Positions 13,357-21,247 of a DNA stretch of 21,873 nucleotides are shown here, piece by piece. Source of the DNA: Comamonadaceae bacterium (GTDB lineage Bacteria; Pseudomonadota; Gammaproteobacteria; Burkholderiales; Burkholderiaceae_C); assembly GCA_947454585.1 (NCBI GenBank), contig CANGML010000005.1:1-21873 (forward strand), in the 5' to 3' direction. The notes below the pieces were generated by a model. That model was not told where the DNA came from and made no database searches. It saw only the letters and a program-made list of their open reading frames with translations. Position 1 is the first letter of the stretch; every line of letters starts with the position of its first letter. Made by a program: the position numbers and the translations under genes.

Positions 13357-16300
13357 ATGCAAGTTCCCAACGACATCGATTTAGACAAAGTCAGCAACTG
13401 GCTCCAGTCATTGGGCTTGCAAGATTATGTGGATGCGATGCGTGCCCATCACATTGATGATTGGGCACTGGCCCGCCTCGATGAGGACAACTTGCGCGAG
13501 ATCGGCGTGGTGTCGGTGGGCCATCGCAAGCGTCTCATGGCTGCGATCGCGCAGCGCTTGAACCCAGCGGCTTCTGAGGCAGCACCTGCCCCTGCGATGG
13601 GGGCAGCGGCACCGATGGTCGTGAGCAGCGAACCGGTGCGCAAGCTGAAACTCTTCCTCAGTTACGGTCGTGACACCTTCGTGGCAGAAGTTCGAGCACT
13701 CAAGACAGCCCTGGAAGCGCGCGGACACGAGGTGTGGTTTGACGAAGAACAATTGGGCATCGGCTTGGACTGGGAAGATCGCATCGAACAGGGCTTGAGC
13801 TGGTGCGACCGTGTGGTGTTGACCATGACGCCGCACTCGGTGCGTCGTCCTGATGGCTATTGCTTGAATGAGCTGGCCAAGGCTTTGGAGCGGCAAAAAA
13901 CCATCATCCCGGTTTTGCTCACCGATGTGCCGGGTGGGGCGCCCACGTCGATCTGTCGGATCCAATATTTGGACTGGCGCGATGCCGTGCCTGCAGCGCA
14001 AAAGCCTGATCGATTCCAGGTGCGCATGGCGCGGCTGTGCGAGGCGATTGAACAAGACAAGCTCGATTTCGAAGGCGGGCAACAGCGGTTGCTGAGGATT
14101 CTGCAGCCCCTGAACTACCTGGGGGATATCGAGCGCCATGTCGCGCGCTTCCAAGGGCGCAAGCTTTTGTTCGAACGCTTTCGCCAATGGTTGGACGATC
14201 CGCAAGGCGGTCAGGTCACCTGGCTTTGCGGTGGTTCTGGTCTTGGCAAAAGCGCTGTTGCAGCGATGCTGGCACACCAATGGGGTGAGACCGGTGCTGT
14301 CCACTTCTGCGTGGCTGGGCATGTAGACAAAGCGGATCCCAGACGCGCCATCCTGTCGATCGCCTATCAGTTGTCGACGTATCTGGATACCTACCGCGCA
14401 CGTTTGATGGCCTTAGATCTGGAACGAGAGATTGAAAAAGACGCACGCGCCTTGTTTGATGCCCTGCTGATTGGCCCCTTGGCGGGCGATTTTCCTGCGC
14501 CCGAGAAACCCTGGTTGGTTGTGATCGACGCGCTGGATGAGGCCACGCAATCAGATGGCAGCAACGACCTGGCTGAACTGGTCGGCCAAGAATGGCGCAA
14601 GTTGCCAGCGTGGCTCCGTCTGGCGGTGACCAGTCAGCCTGATGTGGAGGTGCAGACTTGGATGTCTGATGTGCCAGTGATTCTGCTGTCTGGCGATGAT
14701 GTTGAACAGCGCACGGACCTGCGTGACTACCTTGAACGTGAACTCATCGAGCAAGGGCGCAGCACCGCGGCGCAGGTGCTCGACCAGATGGTCGAACGCA
14801 GTGAAGGCGCATTCCAATATGCCGTCCTGTTGCTCGAGGAAATTCGCCAGGGCCGTTGCAACCCCGAGGATGTCATCGAATTGCCACGAGGCATGCAGGC
14901 AGCCTATCTTCAAACGTTCAAACGGCGCTTCGTGCAGTCCGAGGTTTTTCATGCGCAGATCCAGCCGCTGTTGGCACTCATGCTGGCTTCGCCTGCGCCC
15001 ACACCTTTGGCCTTGCTGGCCAGCGCACTGGGCATTTCTGTCACGGATGTCAGAAGGCGATTAGGCCAGTTGGGATCGATGGTGTCGATCCAGTCTGACC
15101 AGATGGCCCGCGACCCAGCTTGGGACACGGTGCGCTTTTCGCAGTCTAGCTTGCGCAGCTGGCTGACCAGCATTGATGAGCGCTCCAGGCAACCCGTTGC
15201 GGGGTCTTTCGCCATTGATGCGCAGGACGGGATTGCCCCATTGGCATCCGAATTGCTGCGGGTCTGGGATGAGCAGTCTGCCGCCTCCGTCCCCGTATTC
15301 GTGGCGCATCATGTGTTCGGTCTATTAATCCAAGCCAACGATATCGCTGCGCAAGATCGCATAGCGCTGGATGTCGCGAGTTATTGGGAGAAACGCTCTC
15401 TGGCCTTGGCCTACCCGGCTGCGGTTCATGCCGCAGGCTGGGCGGCACAAATCGCGCAGCGCAGTGATCTTGCGCCGCAAGACCTCGCGCGCGCGGCCGC
15501 CAGTCACGATCTGTTCGGGATGGTGCTGCGCAAACGCGGCGACAGCCCAACAGCGCTCCGAGAGTTGCGCGCTGCGTTGGCACTTTGGGAGCGGCTGGCG
15601 ACAGGCGCTGAGCGCGACGTCGTTCATGACCAGGCGCGCAGCGAAACGCATGTGCGGATCGCCGAGATCATTCGTGACCAGGGCGATGTGGAGGCCGCAC
15701 TGGCCGAACAACGCATCGCACTCACCCTGCGCGAATCCCTGGTGGCAAGGGACCCCAACAACCTCGAGTACAAGAACCTTTTGGCGCAGAGCCAAAATGC
15801 CTTGGGCAATATCCTGCGTACCTTGGGCGACGTCGACGAGTCGCTGGCCGCACACCGCCGCGCCTTGGCGCTGCGCGAAGAACTGATGCTTGCAGTCCCC
15901 GACAGCACCATGTACCAGCGCAACGTGGGCGGCAGCCACAACAACATTGGCATCATGCTCAAGGCCAAAGGGGACCTTGAGGGTGCGCTGGTTCACTACC
16001 AAAAGTTCCAGGTCCTGATTAAGCGCCTTCATGAGGCGGAGCCTGATGTGAGCGACTGGATTCGCTCCCTGTCCATCAGCCATCACAACATCAGCTTGTT
16101 GATGGACAGCATGGGACGCCTAGATGAAGCGCTGGAGAGCGCACGTCAAAGTGTGCTTTTGCGTGAGCGGTTGATGAAGCAAGATTCGGATAACACGGAC
16201 TACTTGCGTCACTTAGGGGATGCCTACGAGCGGCGTGGCTCGCTGCTCCAATCACGTGGCGATATGGATGCGGCGATGGCCGACTATGAGCGTGGCTTGG

Positions 16301-17385
16301 AGGTGAGTGAGCGTTTGGCCGCCTTGGATCCTGCCCATGCCAATTGGCAAGGCGATTTGGCTGATTCATTTGCCAAGATGGGCGGGCTGCTGAAGTCGAT
16401 GGGGCAGCCGAGTCGGGCGCTTGCTGCGTTGCGCAGAAGCCTGTCTATCGTTGAAGGGCTGATTCAAAAGGACCCAAGCAACCCAGGCTGGCAGCGCTCC
16501 ATGGGCTTGAAGGCGCGTCGCATGAGCGGAGTGCTTAAAGATTTGGGGCAAATCGAAGAATCTTTTGCTCTGGGTCAACGCGATTTGCAAGTGCAGCAGC
16601 AGGCGGTGGTTCGTTCACCCAAGAACGCTGCTTGGCAGCGCAGTCTTGCGAATGCGCACAATTGGATGTCAGCGCTTTGCTGGGCGCGTGAAGACTGGGA
16701 CGGGGCAGCCGATCACGCGCGGCAGGCGCTGGAGATCGCGCAGCGCCTGACCCTGAAGGACAGTGGTAACTCTGACTTACAAGGCACCTTGGCCACCGCG
16801 CATAGCCGGCATGCGCAGGTCTGGGTGTCGCAAGGCAAGCTCGATCAGGCGCAGCCGGCCTACGAGCAAGCATTCGCCATCTACACAACGCAGCTAGAGA
16901 AAGACCCACACAATGAGGCTTGGCTGGATGTCTTGAGTGACCTGCACGCCGAACTGGGATGGGTCCAAGAGTGCCGCGGTGATCTCGAGCAGGCGCTGGT
17001 TCACCATCGGGCCAACCTTGAAATCAGCCAAGAGTTGGTCCGGCAGGGTGAAAAGACAAAAGGCTGGCAGAGGGATTTGGCCCTGGCGCACTTTGATCTT
17101 GGACGGGTGCTGCTCGCACAAGGTCATCAAGACGATGCGCTGCCGCACCTTGAAGAGGCCCTGCGGACTTTCCGTCAGCAAGTGGATGCTGAAAGGCCAG
17201 GCACTTTACTCGATTGCGCAGGTGCAACAGCGATGATGATTCGGGCCTGTACACAGCGGGGTGATCTTCAGCAAGCGGCGAAGCTGTCTGAGACTATGGC
17301 CGCGTTGAACTGGCGAGCTGAAAGTGCAGACAGCCCCTCTCGGTCGCGCATGTTGGCTGCAATCGAACACGCGTTGAATCATTGA
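13357..17385 (+). CDS. SAM-TIR-STAND NTPase-TPR protein (NLR-like sensor/effector)
   Basis: From the ATG at 13357 the product has 1342 residues. The domains in order are a SAM domain (about 8-66; WLQSLGLQDYVDAM to GVVSVGHRKRLMAAI), a TIR domain (about 96-225; KLFLSYGRDTF, GHEVWFDEEQL, YCLNELAKAL with E172 at the catalytic glutamate position of TIR NADases), a STAND-type NTPase (Walker A GGSGLGKS at 292-299; Walker B LVVIDALDE with D391, D394 and E395), a helical region, and a TPR array (733-1306). In known bacterial NLR-like proteins the repeats sense a ligand, the NTPase oligomerises and the TIR consumes NAD or makes signalling nucleotides. No signal peptide or TM, so cytosolic. An upstream in-frame start at 13258 lies inside the S9 gene and adds 33 residues before the SAM domain; I prefer 13357, although no clear ribosome binding site was seen. 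Confidence 0.88.
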   Translation: MQVPNDIDLDKVSNWLQSLGLQDYVDAMRAHHIDDWALARLDEDNLREIGVVSVGHRKRLMAAIAQRLNPAASEAAPAPAMGAAAPMVVSSEPVRKLKLFLSYGRDTFVAEVRALKTALEARGHEVWFDEEQLGIGLDWEDRIEQGLSWCDRVVLTMTPHSVRRPDGYCLNELAKALERQKTIIPVLLTDVPGGAPTSICRIQYLDWRDAVPAAQKPDRFQVRMARLCEAIEQDKLDFEGGQQRLLRILQPLNYLGDIERHVARFQGRKLLFERFRQWLDDPQGGQVTWLCGGSGLGKSAVAAMLAHQWGETGAVHFCVAGHVDKADPRRAILSIAYQLSTYLDTYRARLMALDLEREIEKDARALFDALLIGPLAGDFPAPEKPWLVVIDALDEATQSDGSNDLAELVGQEWRKLPAWLRLAVTSQPDVEVQTWMSDVPVILLSGDDVEQRTDLRDYLERELIEQGRSTAAQVLDQMVERSEGAFQYAVLLLEEIRQGRCNPEDVIELPRGMQAAYLQTFKRRFVQSEVFHAQIQPLLALMLASPAPTPLALLASALGISVTDVRRRLGQLGSMVSIQSDQMARDPAWDTVRFSQSSLRSWLTSIDERSRQPVAGSFAIDAQDGIAPLASELLRVWDEQSAASVPVFVAHHVFGLLIQANDIAAQDRIALDVASYWEKRSLALAYPAAVHAAGWAAQIAQRSDLAPQDLARAAASHDLFGMVLRKRGDSPTALRELRAALALWERLATGAERDVVHDQARSETHVRIAEIIRDQGDVEAALAEQRIALTLRESLVARDPNNLEYKNLLAQSQNALGNILRTLGDVDESLAAHRRALALREELMLAVPDSTMYQRNVGGSHNNIGIMLKAKGDLEGALVHYQKFQVLIKRLHEAEPDVSDWIRSLSISHHNISLLMDSMGRLDEALESARQSVLLRERLMKQDSDNTDYLRHLGDAYERRGSLLQSRGDMDAAMADYERGLEVSERLAALDPAHANWQGDLADSFAKMGGLLKSMGQPSRALAALRRSLSIVEGLIQKDPSNPGWQRSMGLKARRMSGVLKDLGQIEESFALGQRDLQVQQQAVVRSPKNAAWQRSLANAHNWMSALCWAREDWDGAADHARQALEIAQRLTLKDSGNSDLQGTLATAHSRHAQVWVSQGKLDQAQPAYEQAFAIYTTQLEKDPHNEAWLDVLSDLHAELGWVQECRGDLEQALVHHRANLEISQELVRQGEKTKGWQRDLALAHFDLGRVLLAQGHQDDALPHLEEALRTFRQQVDAERPGTLLDCAGATAMMIRACTQRGDLQQAAKLSETMAALNWRAESADSPSRSRMLAAIEHALNH
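15553..17274 (+). repeat. Twelve-unit TPR array with exact 48-residue period
   Basis: This is the coding region for residues 733-1306 of the SAM-TIR-STAND protein. Eleven consecutive units are exactly 48 residues with no indels; the twelfth has 46. Shared positions include an opening AL/SL, an ERL-like helix end, a DP.N turn near position 20, a tryptophan or tyrosine near position 25 and a closing GDLDEA-type turn. The units are diverged in sequence, so this is an old repeat, not a recent duplication. Confidence 0.75.
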
Positions 17386-17393
17386 ATAGGACC

Positions 17394-18512
17394 ATGACCA
17401 TGACCATGAGCCAAGTTGCATACTGGGGACTTGCATTATTTGCGGTGTTGCAATTTTTCACCAGCCTTTCCATGCTCAGTTTTTGGACTTGGATCATTCG
17501 CATTTCACTTGCGATTGTTTTGTGGAGTGCGGGCTGGTTTGTCATTGCAAAACTGCACAACATGGTGTCCTCTGAAACTTGGCTTTCTGGCAACTATGCT
17601 TGGACGCAGGGCGGGGAAATTTTGAGTGGGCTGACGAAGTTCATCGCAGTACTTTGGCATGATTCAAGTGCCACTTATTTTGAAAAAATCACAACGGCAT
17701 TTCAGCAAGCCCATCAAGCCGTCACTTGGCATAGCCCTGATTTGGGAGGCCTTGGGCACCTGAACATTGTCTTGTTTTTAACGATCTACCTTTCCTTGGA
17801 GGGCTCATCCCCTCAAGCTCAGACACAGCCGGCTGCAGTGGCGCAGACTCACGAGCCCAGACAATCGCATGCGGCCCAACCCCCCGCGGCGACAGAATTG
17901 CAGCATCAGACCCTTCCAATTGGGCCTGTTAACTATCGGGACCATGTCGACCCTTATTCCGTGCGCTCATTGGCGGTGTCTTTGGTGAGCGGCTTTCCCG
18001 AACATGGAACAGGGCCGTTACTGCGTGCAGCAACACTTTTTGAATATGTCAAAAACAACGTGACTTATGTGCCCGATCCGATACGCATGGAAAGTCTGCA
18101 AATGGTTCAAGGCGACCTGATTGCATCCCCTGCGGAAACACTCCGAATTCGCGGCGGTGACTGCGACGATCAAGCCATCTTGATGGCCTCCTTGTTATCC
18201 GCCGTGGGCATCGCGAACCGGATGCATTTGGTGAAAAGTCAGGACGGTGGTTGGCATTTGCTGACAGAGTTTGCGGTGGACGCAAGCATTTATGATGACA
18301 TCGTGCCAGCCTTGGATGGTTTTTATGCGTCGATCGACCGTCAAACGGGTCCACGTGGCTACTGGTTTTTCAAAGAGGATCCATGGGTATGGTTGCTGGC
18401 GGACACCACGCGAAACTATGTGCCTGACTATGCAGAGTTGATTCAGTCCGGTTTCATGGTTAAAAAACCGGACAACAGTATCCAATGGCATCACTTGGAT
18501 TCAACATATTGA
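17394..18512 (+). CDS. Membrane-anchored transglutaminase-like cysteine protease-fold protein
   Basis: From the ATG at 17394 the product has 372 residues. Two hydrophobic segments at the N-terminus (about 8-28 and 32-52) and a possible third (120-135) are followed by an Ala/Gln/Pro-rich linker and a transglutaminase-like domain (about 175-350). The predicted Cys-His-Asp triad is C257 in GGDCDDQAILMASLL, H288 in GGWHLLTEF and D337 in LLADTTRNYVPD. The GxGDCDDxAxLxxxLL pattern is typical of prokaryotic transglutaminase-like proteins, many of which act as proteases or amidases rather than cross-linkers. With three TM segments the domain would face the periplasm, with two the cytosol. The start could also be TTG 17382 (overlapping the previous stop) or the repeated ATGs at 17400 and 17406. 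It is the last operon gene, AT-richer than the two before it. Confidence 0.82.
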   Translation: MTMTMSQVAYWGLALFAVLQFFTSLSMLSFWTWIIRISLAIVLWSAGWFVIAKLHNMVSSETWLSGNYAWTQGGEILSGLTKFIAVLWHDSSATYFEKITTAFQQAHQAVTWHSPDLGGLGHLNIVLFLTIYLSLEGSSPQAQTQPAAVAQTHEPRQSHAAQPPAATELQHQTLPIGPVNYRDHVDPYSVRSLAVSLVSGFPEHGTGPLLRAATLFEYVKNNVTYVPDPIRMESLQMVQGDLIASPAETLRIRGGDCDDQAILMASLLSAVGIANRMHLVKSQDGGWHLLTEFAVDASIYDDIVPALDGFYASIDRQTGPRGYWFFKEDPWVWLLADTTRNYVPDYAELIQSGFMVKKPDNSIQWHHLDSTY

Positions 18513-18550
18513 TGTTGTTTGGATGCTGTTTCGACGCAAAGCCCAACATC
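18511..18550. repeat. Inverted repeat after the operon (GATGTTG...CAACATC)
   Basis: Perfect 7-base arms (18511-18517 and 18544-18550) flank a 26-base loop, starting at the stop codon of the last operon gene. There is no following T-tract, so it is not a standard intrinsic terminator. It could be an RNA processing or attenuation structure, or chance. Confidence 0.25.
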
Positions 18551-18571
18551 GTCACGTGAACAATGGCCTAA

Positions 18572-19609
18572 ATGCAGCAATTTTCAGAAAAAAAAGACGC
18601 TATCCATCAACCACTCAGCATGTGGCGGACGAGTGTTGCGCCGATGATGGATTGGACCGACCGCCATTGCCGATATTTCCATCGCTTGCTCAGCCGCAAC
18701 ACCTTGCTCTACACCGAGATGGTCACCACCGGGGCGCTGCGCCATGGCGATACACAGCGTCATTTGCGCTTCAATGCCGAAGAGCACCCCGTGGCCTTGC
18801 AGTTGGGCGGCAGCGATGCGGCTGATTTGGCGCATGGCGCCAAACTGGGCGAGCAGTGGGGCTACAACGAAATTAATCTGAACTGTGGCTGCCCGTCCGA
18901 CCGGGTGCAGCGCGGCGCGTTTGGTGCGTGCTTGATGAACGAACCGCACACCGTGGCCGACGGCGTCAAAGCCATGATGGATGTGGTGAGCCTACCCGTG
19001 ACCGTCAAGCACCGCATTGGCATTGACCGCATCGAGAGCTACGGCTTTGTGCGTGACTTTGTGGGCACGGTCAGTGACGCAGGCTGTAAGGTCTTCATCG
19101 TGCATGCGCGCAACGCGTGGCTCGATGGCTTAAGCCCTAAAGAAAACCGCGAAATCCCACCCTTGCGCTACGAGCTGGGTTACCAGCTGAAAAAAGACTT
19201 CCCCCATCTGACCATTGCCATCAACGGCGGCATCACCAGCAATGCGCAAATGGCTGAACATTTGCAGCATGTGGATGGCGTGATGCTGGGGCGTGAGGCT
19301 TACTACCGCCCATGGCTCATGACCACTTGGGATGCCGAGTTCTACAACGACCCACACGAGATCCCCAGCCGTGAAGCGGTAGAAGAAGCCATGGTGGCCT
19401 ATATGGAGCGCTCCTTTACCGAGGACGGCTGCCCTTGGTATGCGATTGCGCGCCATATGCTCGGTCTCTACCATGGCGAGCGCGGCGCACGTTTGTGGCG
19501 TCAGGTGTGGAGCAACCACCAGCTCAAACCTTTGCCGCCAAGGGAGGTGTTAGCCATCGCGCGTGAGGCCTTGGCCCGAGGTGCAGAAAGACCTGTGGAT
19601 GCCCACTGA
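18572..19609 (+). CDS. dusA: tRNA-dihydrouridine(20/20a) synthase DusA
   Basis: The 345-residue product is a full-length member of the flavin-dependent Dus family. The N-terminal SVAPMMDWTDRHCRYFHRLL and LLYTEMVTTGAL, the NLNCGCPSDRVQRGAFGACL motif (catalytic cysteine C107, the proton donor in this family) and the phosphate-binding end INGGI and DGVMLGREAYYRP are all DusA-type. It reduces uridine at positions 20 and 20a of the tRNA D-loop using FMN and NADPH, in the cytosol. The gene starts only 59 bases after the accessory operon. An A8 run (18588-18595) lies in codons 6-8; an alternative ATG at 18620 would avoid it and still keep the SVAPMMDW motif. Its stop overlaps the start of the next gene by 11 bases. 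GC content matches the housekeeping genes to its right. Confidence 0.96.
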   Translation: MQQFSEKKDAIHQPLSMWRTSVAPMMDWTDRHCRYFHRLLSRNTLLYTEMVTTGALRHGDTQRHLRFNAEEHPVALQLGGSDAADLAHGAKLGEQWGYNEINLNCGCPSDRVQRGAFGACLMNEPHTVADGVKAMMDVVSLPVTVKHRIGIDRIESYGFVRDFVGTVSDAGCKVFIVHARNAWLDGLSPKENREIPPLRYELGYQLKKDFPHLTIAINGGITSNAQMAEHLQHVDGVMLGREAYYRPWLMTTWDAEFYNDPHEIPSREAVEEAMVAYMERSFTEDGCPWYAIARHMLGLYHGERGARLWRQVWSNHQLKPLPPREVLAIAREALARGAERPVDAH

Positions 19610-20528
19610 CGCCTTGCGACTCAAAGCCAAGACACGCATTGCGCTGGGCTTGATGTGGTTCATTCCCTTGCTGTGGACCGTCAACATGGTGGTGGCCCGC
19701 AAAGCGCCAGGCGTGGTGTCGCCGCATGTGTTGGCCTTGGGGCGCTGGGCTTTGGCGGGCTTGATCTTGGCGGTCGTGAGTCGCCAAGAACTTTGGCAGC
19801 ACCGCCACACCTTGCGCGCGCAGATGTGGCGCTACATCGCTTTAGGTGCCTGTGGCATGTGGATCTGCGGCGCGTGGGTGTACTTGGCGGGCGAGAGCAC
19901 GGTGGCGATGAACATCTCCCTGATTTACGCCTCATCGCCGGTGATGATCGCGGTCGGCTCAGTCTTGTGGCTGGGCGAGCGGTTTTCGAAGCGCCAATCC
20001 TTGGGGGTACTGATGGCGCTCATGGGCGTGGTGCATGTGGTGGTGAAGGGCCAATGGCAGCATTTGGCGCAGGTGCAGTTGGTGCCTGGGGATTTGTGGA
20101 TAGTGGCCGCTGCCATTTCTTGGGCTGCTTATGCCTTGTTACAAAAACGATGGCCCACAGCCATGAGTTCCACAGCGCAATTGGCGGCGATTTGTTGGGG
20201 TGGCGTGGTGGTGTTGCTGCCGTTCGCCGCGTGGGAGTTGTGGCAAGTGGACACCCCCGAAGTCGGCGAGCAAGCCTTGTTGATGATGGCGTTTGTCGCC
20301 TTGCTGCCGGGTGTCGGGGCGTATTGGATTTACGGCTGGACACAAAAAATCTTAGGGGCCAGTCGTGTCGCAATGACGCTTTATCTGGGTCCTATCTACA
20401 CCGCAGTCATCGGCTGGCTGGTGTTGGGTGAGTCTCTGGGCTTGCACCACTTGGCGGGGGGTCTGTTGATCTTGTCGGGTGTCGGCCTGGTGTTGGCCGT
20501 CAAACAACCCCCACCCAAATTGGCTTAG
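19599..20528 (+). CDS. DMT superfamily (EamA) permease
   Basis: From the ATG at 19599, which overlaps the end of dusA, the product has 309 residues with about ten TM helices arranged as two EamA repeats. Typical elements are GRWALAGLILAVV, the AMNISLIYASSPVMIAVGSVLWLGERFSKRQ stretch (its central part at residues 110-140) and the second-repeat counterpart TLYLGPIYTAVIGWLVLGES. DMT/EamA proteins export or import small metabolites such as amino acids; the substrate cannot be told from sequence. A GTG at 19563 would add twelve residues inside dusA and is less likely. The stop codon overlaps that of the convergent GntR gene by three bases, leaving no room for a terminator between them. Confidence 0.9.
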   Translation: MPTDALRLKAKTRIALGLMWFIPLLWTVNMVVARKAPGVVSPHVLALGRWALAGLILAVVSRQELWQHRHTLRAQMWRYIALGACGMWICGAWVYLAGESTVAMNISLIYASSPVMIAVGSVLWLGERFSKRQSLGVLMALMGVVHVVVKGQWQHLAQVQLVPGDLWIVAAAISWAAYALLQKRWPTAMSSTAQLAAICWGGVVVLLPFAAWELWQVDTPEVGEQALLMMAFVALLPGVGAYWIYGWTQKILGASRVAMTLYLGPIYTAVIGWLVLGESLGLHHLAGGLLILSGVGLVLAVKQPPPKLA

Positions 20529-21160
20529 CTGGCAGCTTCTAAGCCGTTGGCAAAGTGCTCGGTCATGCGCTTGGCAGCCAAGCTTGGGTCACGCATTTGC
20601 AAGGCATCCATGATCGCTTGATGCTCTTTGAGAGACTCTTCGAGGCGCCCGCTCTTGAACAGCGAGTTGTGGCGGTTCAGCTTCATGACCTTGCGCAGGT
20701 CTGCCACCATTTGGTCGCGCCAACGGTTGTTGGCAATTTCTAGCAAGCGCATGTGAAAGCGCTCATTGACCTCAAAAAACTTTTCGCGGTCCGACACAGC
20801 CGCTGTGAGCTCGGCGTGCAGGGTTTGCAAATCTTGCAGCTGCTCGGTGCTGGCCTCGGTGGCCACCACGCCTGCCGCATCAGACTCCAATAAAGAGAGC
20901 AGGTGGTAGACATCGCGTTGGTCTTTTTCATTGACCTCGGTGACATAAGCGCCGCGCCGCACCTTCATGGTGACCAAGCCTTCGGCGGCCAATACCTTGA
21001 GTGCCTCGCGCATGGGGGTGCGGCTGATGCCATATTCCTCGGCCAGACGCATCTCGTCAATCCAGCTGCCGGGTGCTAATTCGGCCGCAAAAATACGCTG
21101 ACGCAACAGTTCAGCGACTTCTTCGTACAGGGCGCGAGGGGTGAGCATGACGGCGGACAT
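20525..21160 (-). CDS. GntR family transcriptional regulator, FCD (FadR) subfamily
   Basis: The 211-residue product has an N-terminal winged helix-turn-helix (about 6-74: LRQRIFAAELAPGSWIDE, LAEEYGISRTPMREALK, LVTMKVRRGAYV) and a C-terminal FCD ligand domain (about 80-205) with histidines at the usual metal-binding places (H136 in ERFHMRLLE, H180 in KEHQAI, H202 in TEHFANG). The open frame extends far upstream, but the FCD/GntR homology begins right after MLTPRALYEEV, so I set the start at the ATG complementary to 21158-21160; ATG 21146-21148 is an alternative. It is divergent from the methylmalonyl-CoA mutase gene with an 87-base gap, so it probably regulates propionate or methylmalonyl-CoA metabolism and itself (inference). 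FCD regulators usually respond to small carboxylic acids. Confidence 0.92.
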   Translation of the reverse strand: MSAVMLTPRALYEEVAELLRQRIFAAELAPGSWIDEMRLAEEYGISRTPMREALKVLAAEGLVTMKVRRGAYVTEVNEKDQRDVYHLLSLLESDAAGVVATEASTEQLQDLQTLHAELTAAVSDREKFFEVNERFHMRLLEIANNRWRDQMVADLRKVMKLNRHNSLFKSGRLEESLKEHQAIMDALQMRDPSLAAKRMTEHFANGLEAAS

Positions 21161-21189
21161 AGACACGCATTGTAAGCCAGAATAATATT

Positions 21190-21217
21190 TTGAATCAATA
21201 ATTATGAATGATATGAT
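21190..21217 (+). promoter_or_regulatory. Promoter for methylmalonyl-CoA mutase with overlapping palindrome
   Basis: TTGAAT (21190-21195) as -35, a 16-base spacer and TATGAT (21212-21217) as -10 form a good sigma70 promoter 31 bases before the mutase ATG. A perfect palindrome TTGA-A-TCAA (21190-21198) overlaps the -35, a plausible half or core of the operator for the divergent GntR regulator. The surrounding bases are strongly AT-rich. Confidence 0.5.
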
Positions 21218-21247
21218 CTTGCCGATGCTAAAAAACTGTGAGTTGTT

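Noticed and set aside
13408-14322. 304-codon open frame on the minus strand
   Set aside because: It is antisense to the SAM and TIR coding region, whose domains are clear on the plus strand. Long antisense frames are common in GC-rich genes; no recognisable protein pattern.
15325-16086. 253-codon open frame on the minus strand
   Set aside because: Antisense to the helical and TPR region of the SAM-TIR protein; a by-product of regular codon use in the repeat.
18588-18595. A8 run near the start of dusA as a phase-variation switch
   Set aside because: It lies in codons 6-8 and could be outside the coding region if the ATG at 18620 is used; housekeeping role makes switching unlikely.
19655-20431. 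258-codon plus-strand frame inside the permease gene
   Set aside because: Out-of-frame shadow of a clear ten-TM EamA protein; it is rich in G, R and H and lacks any domain.
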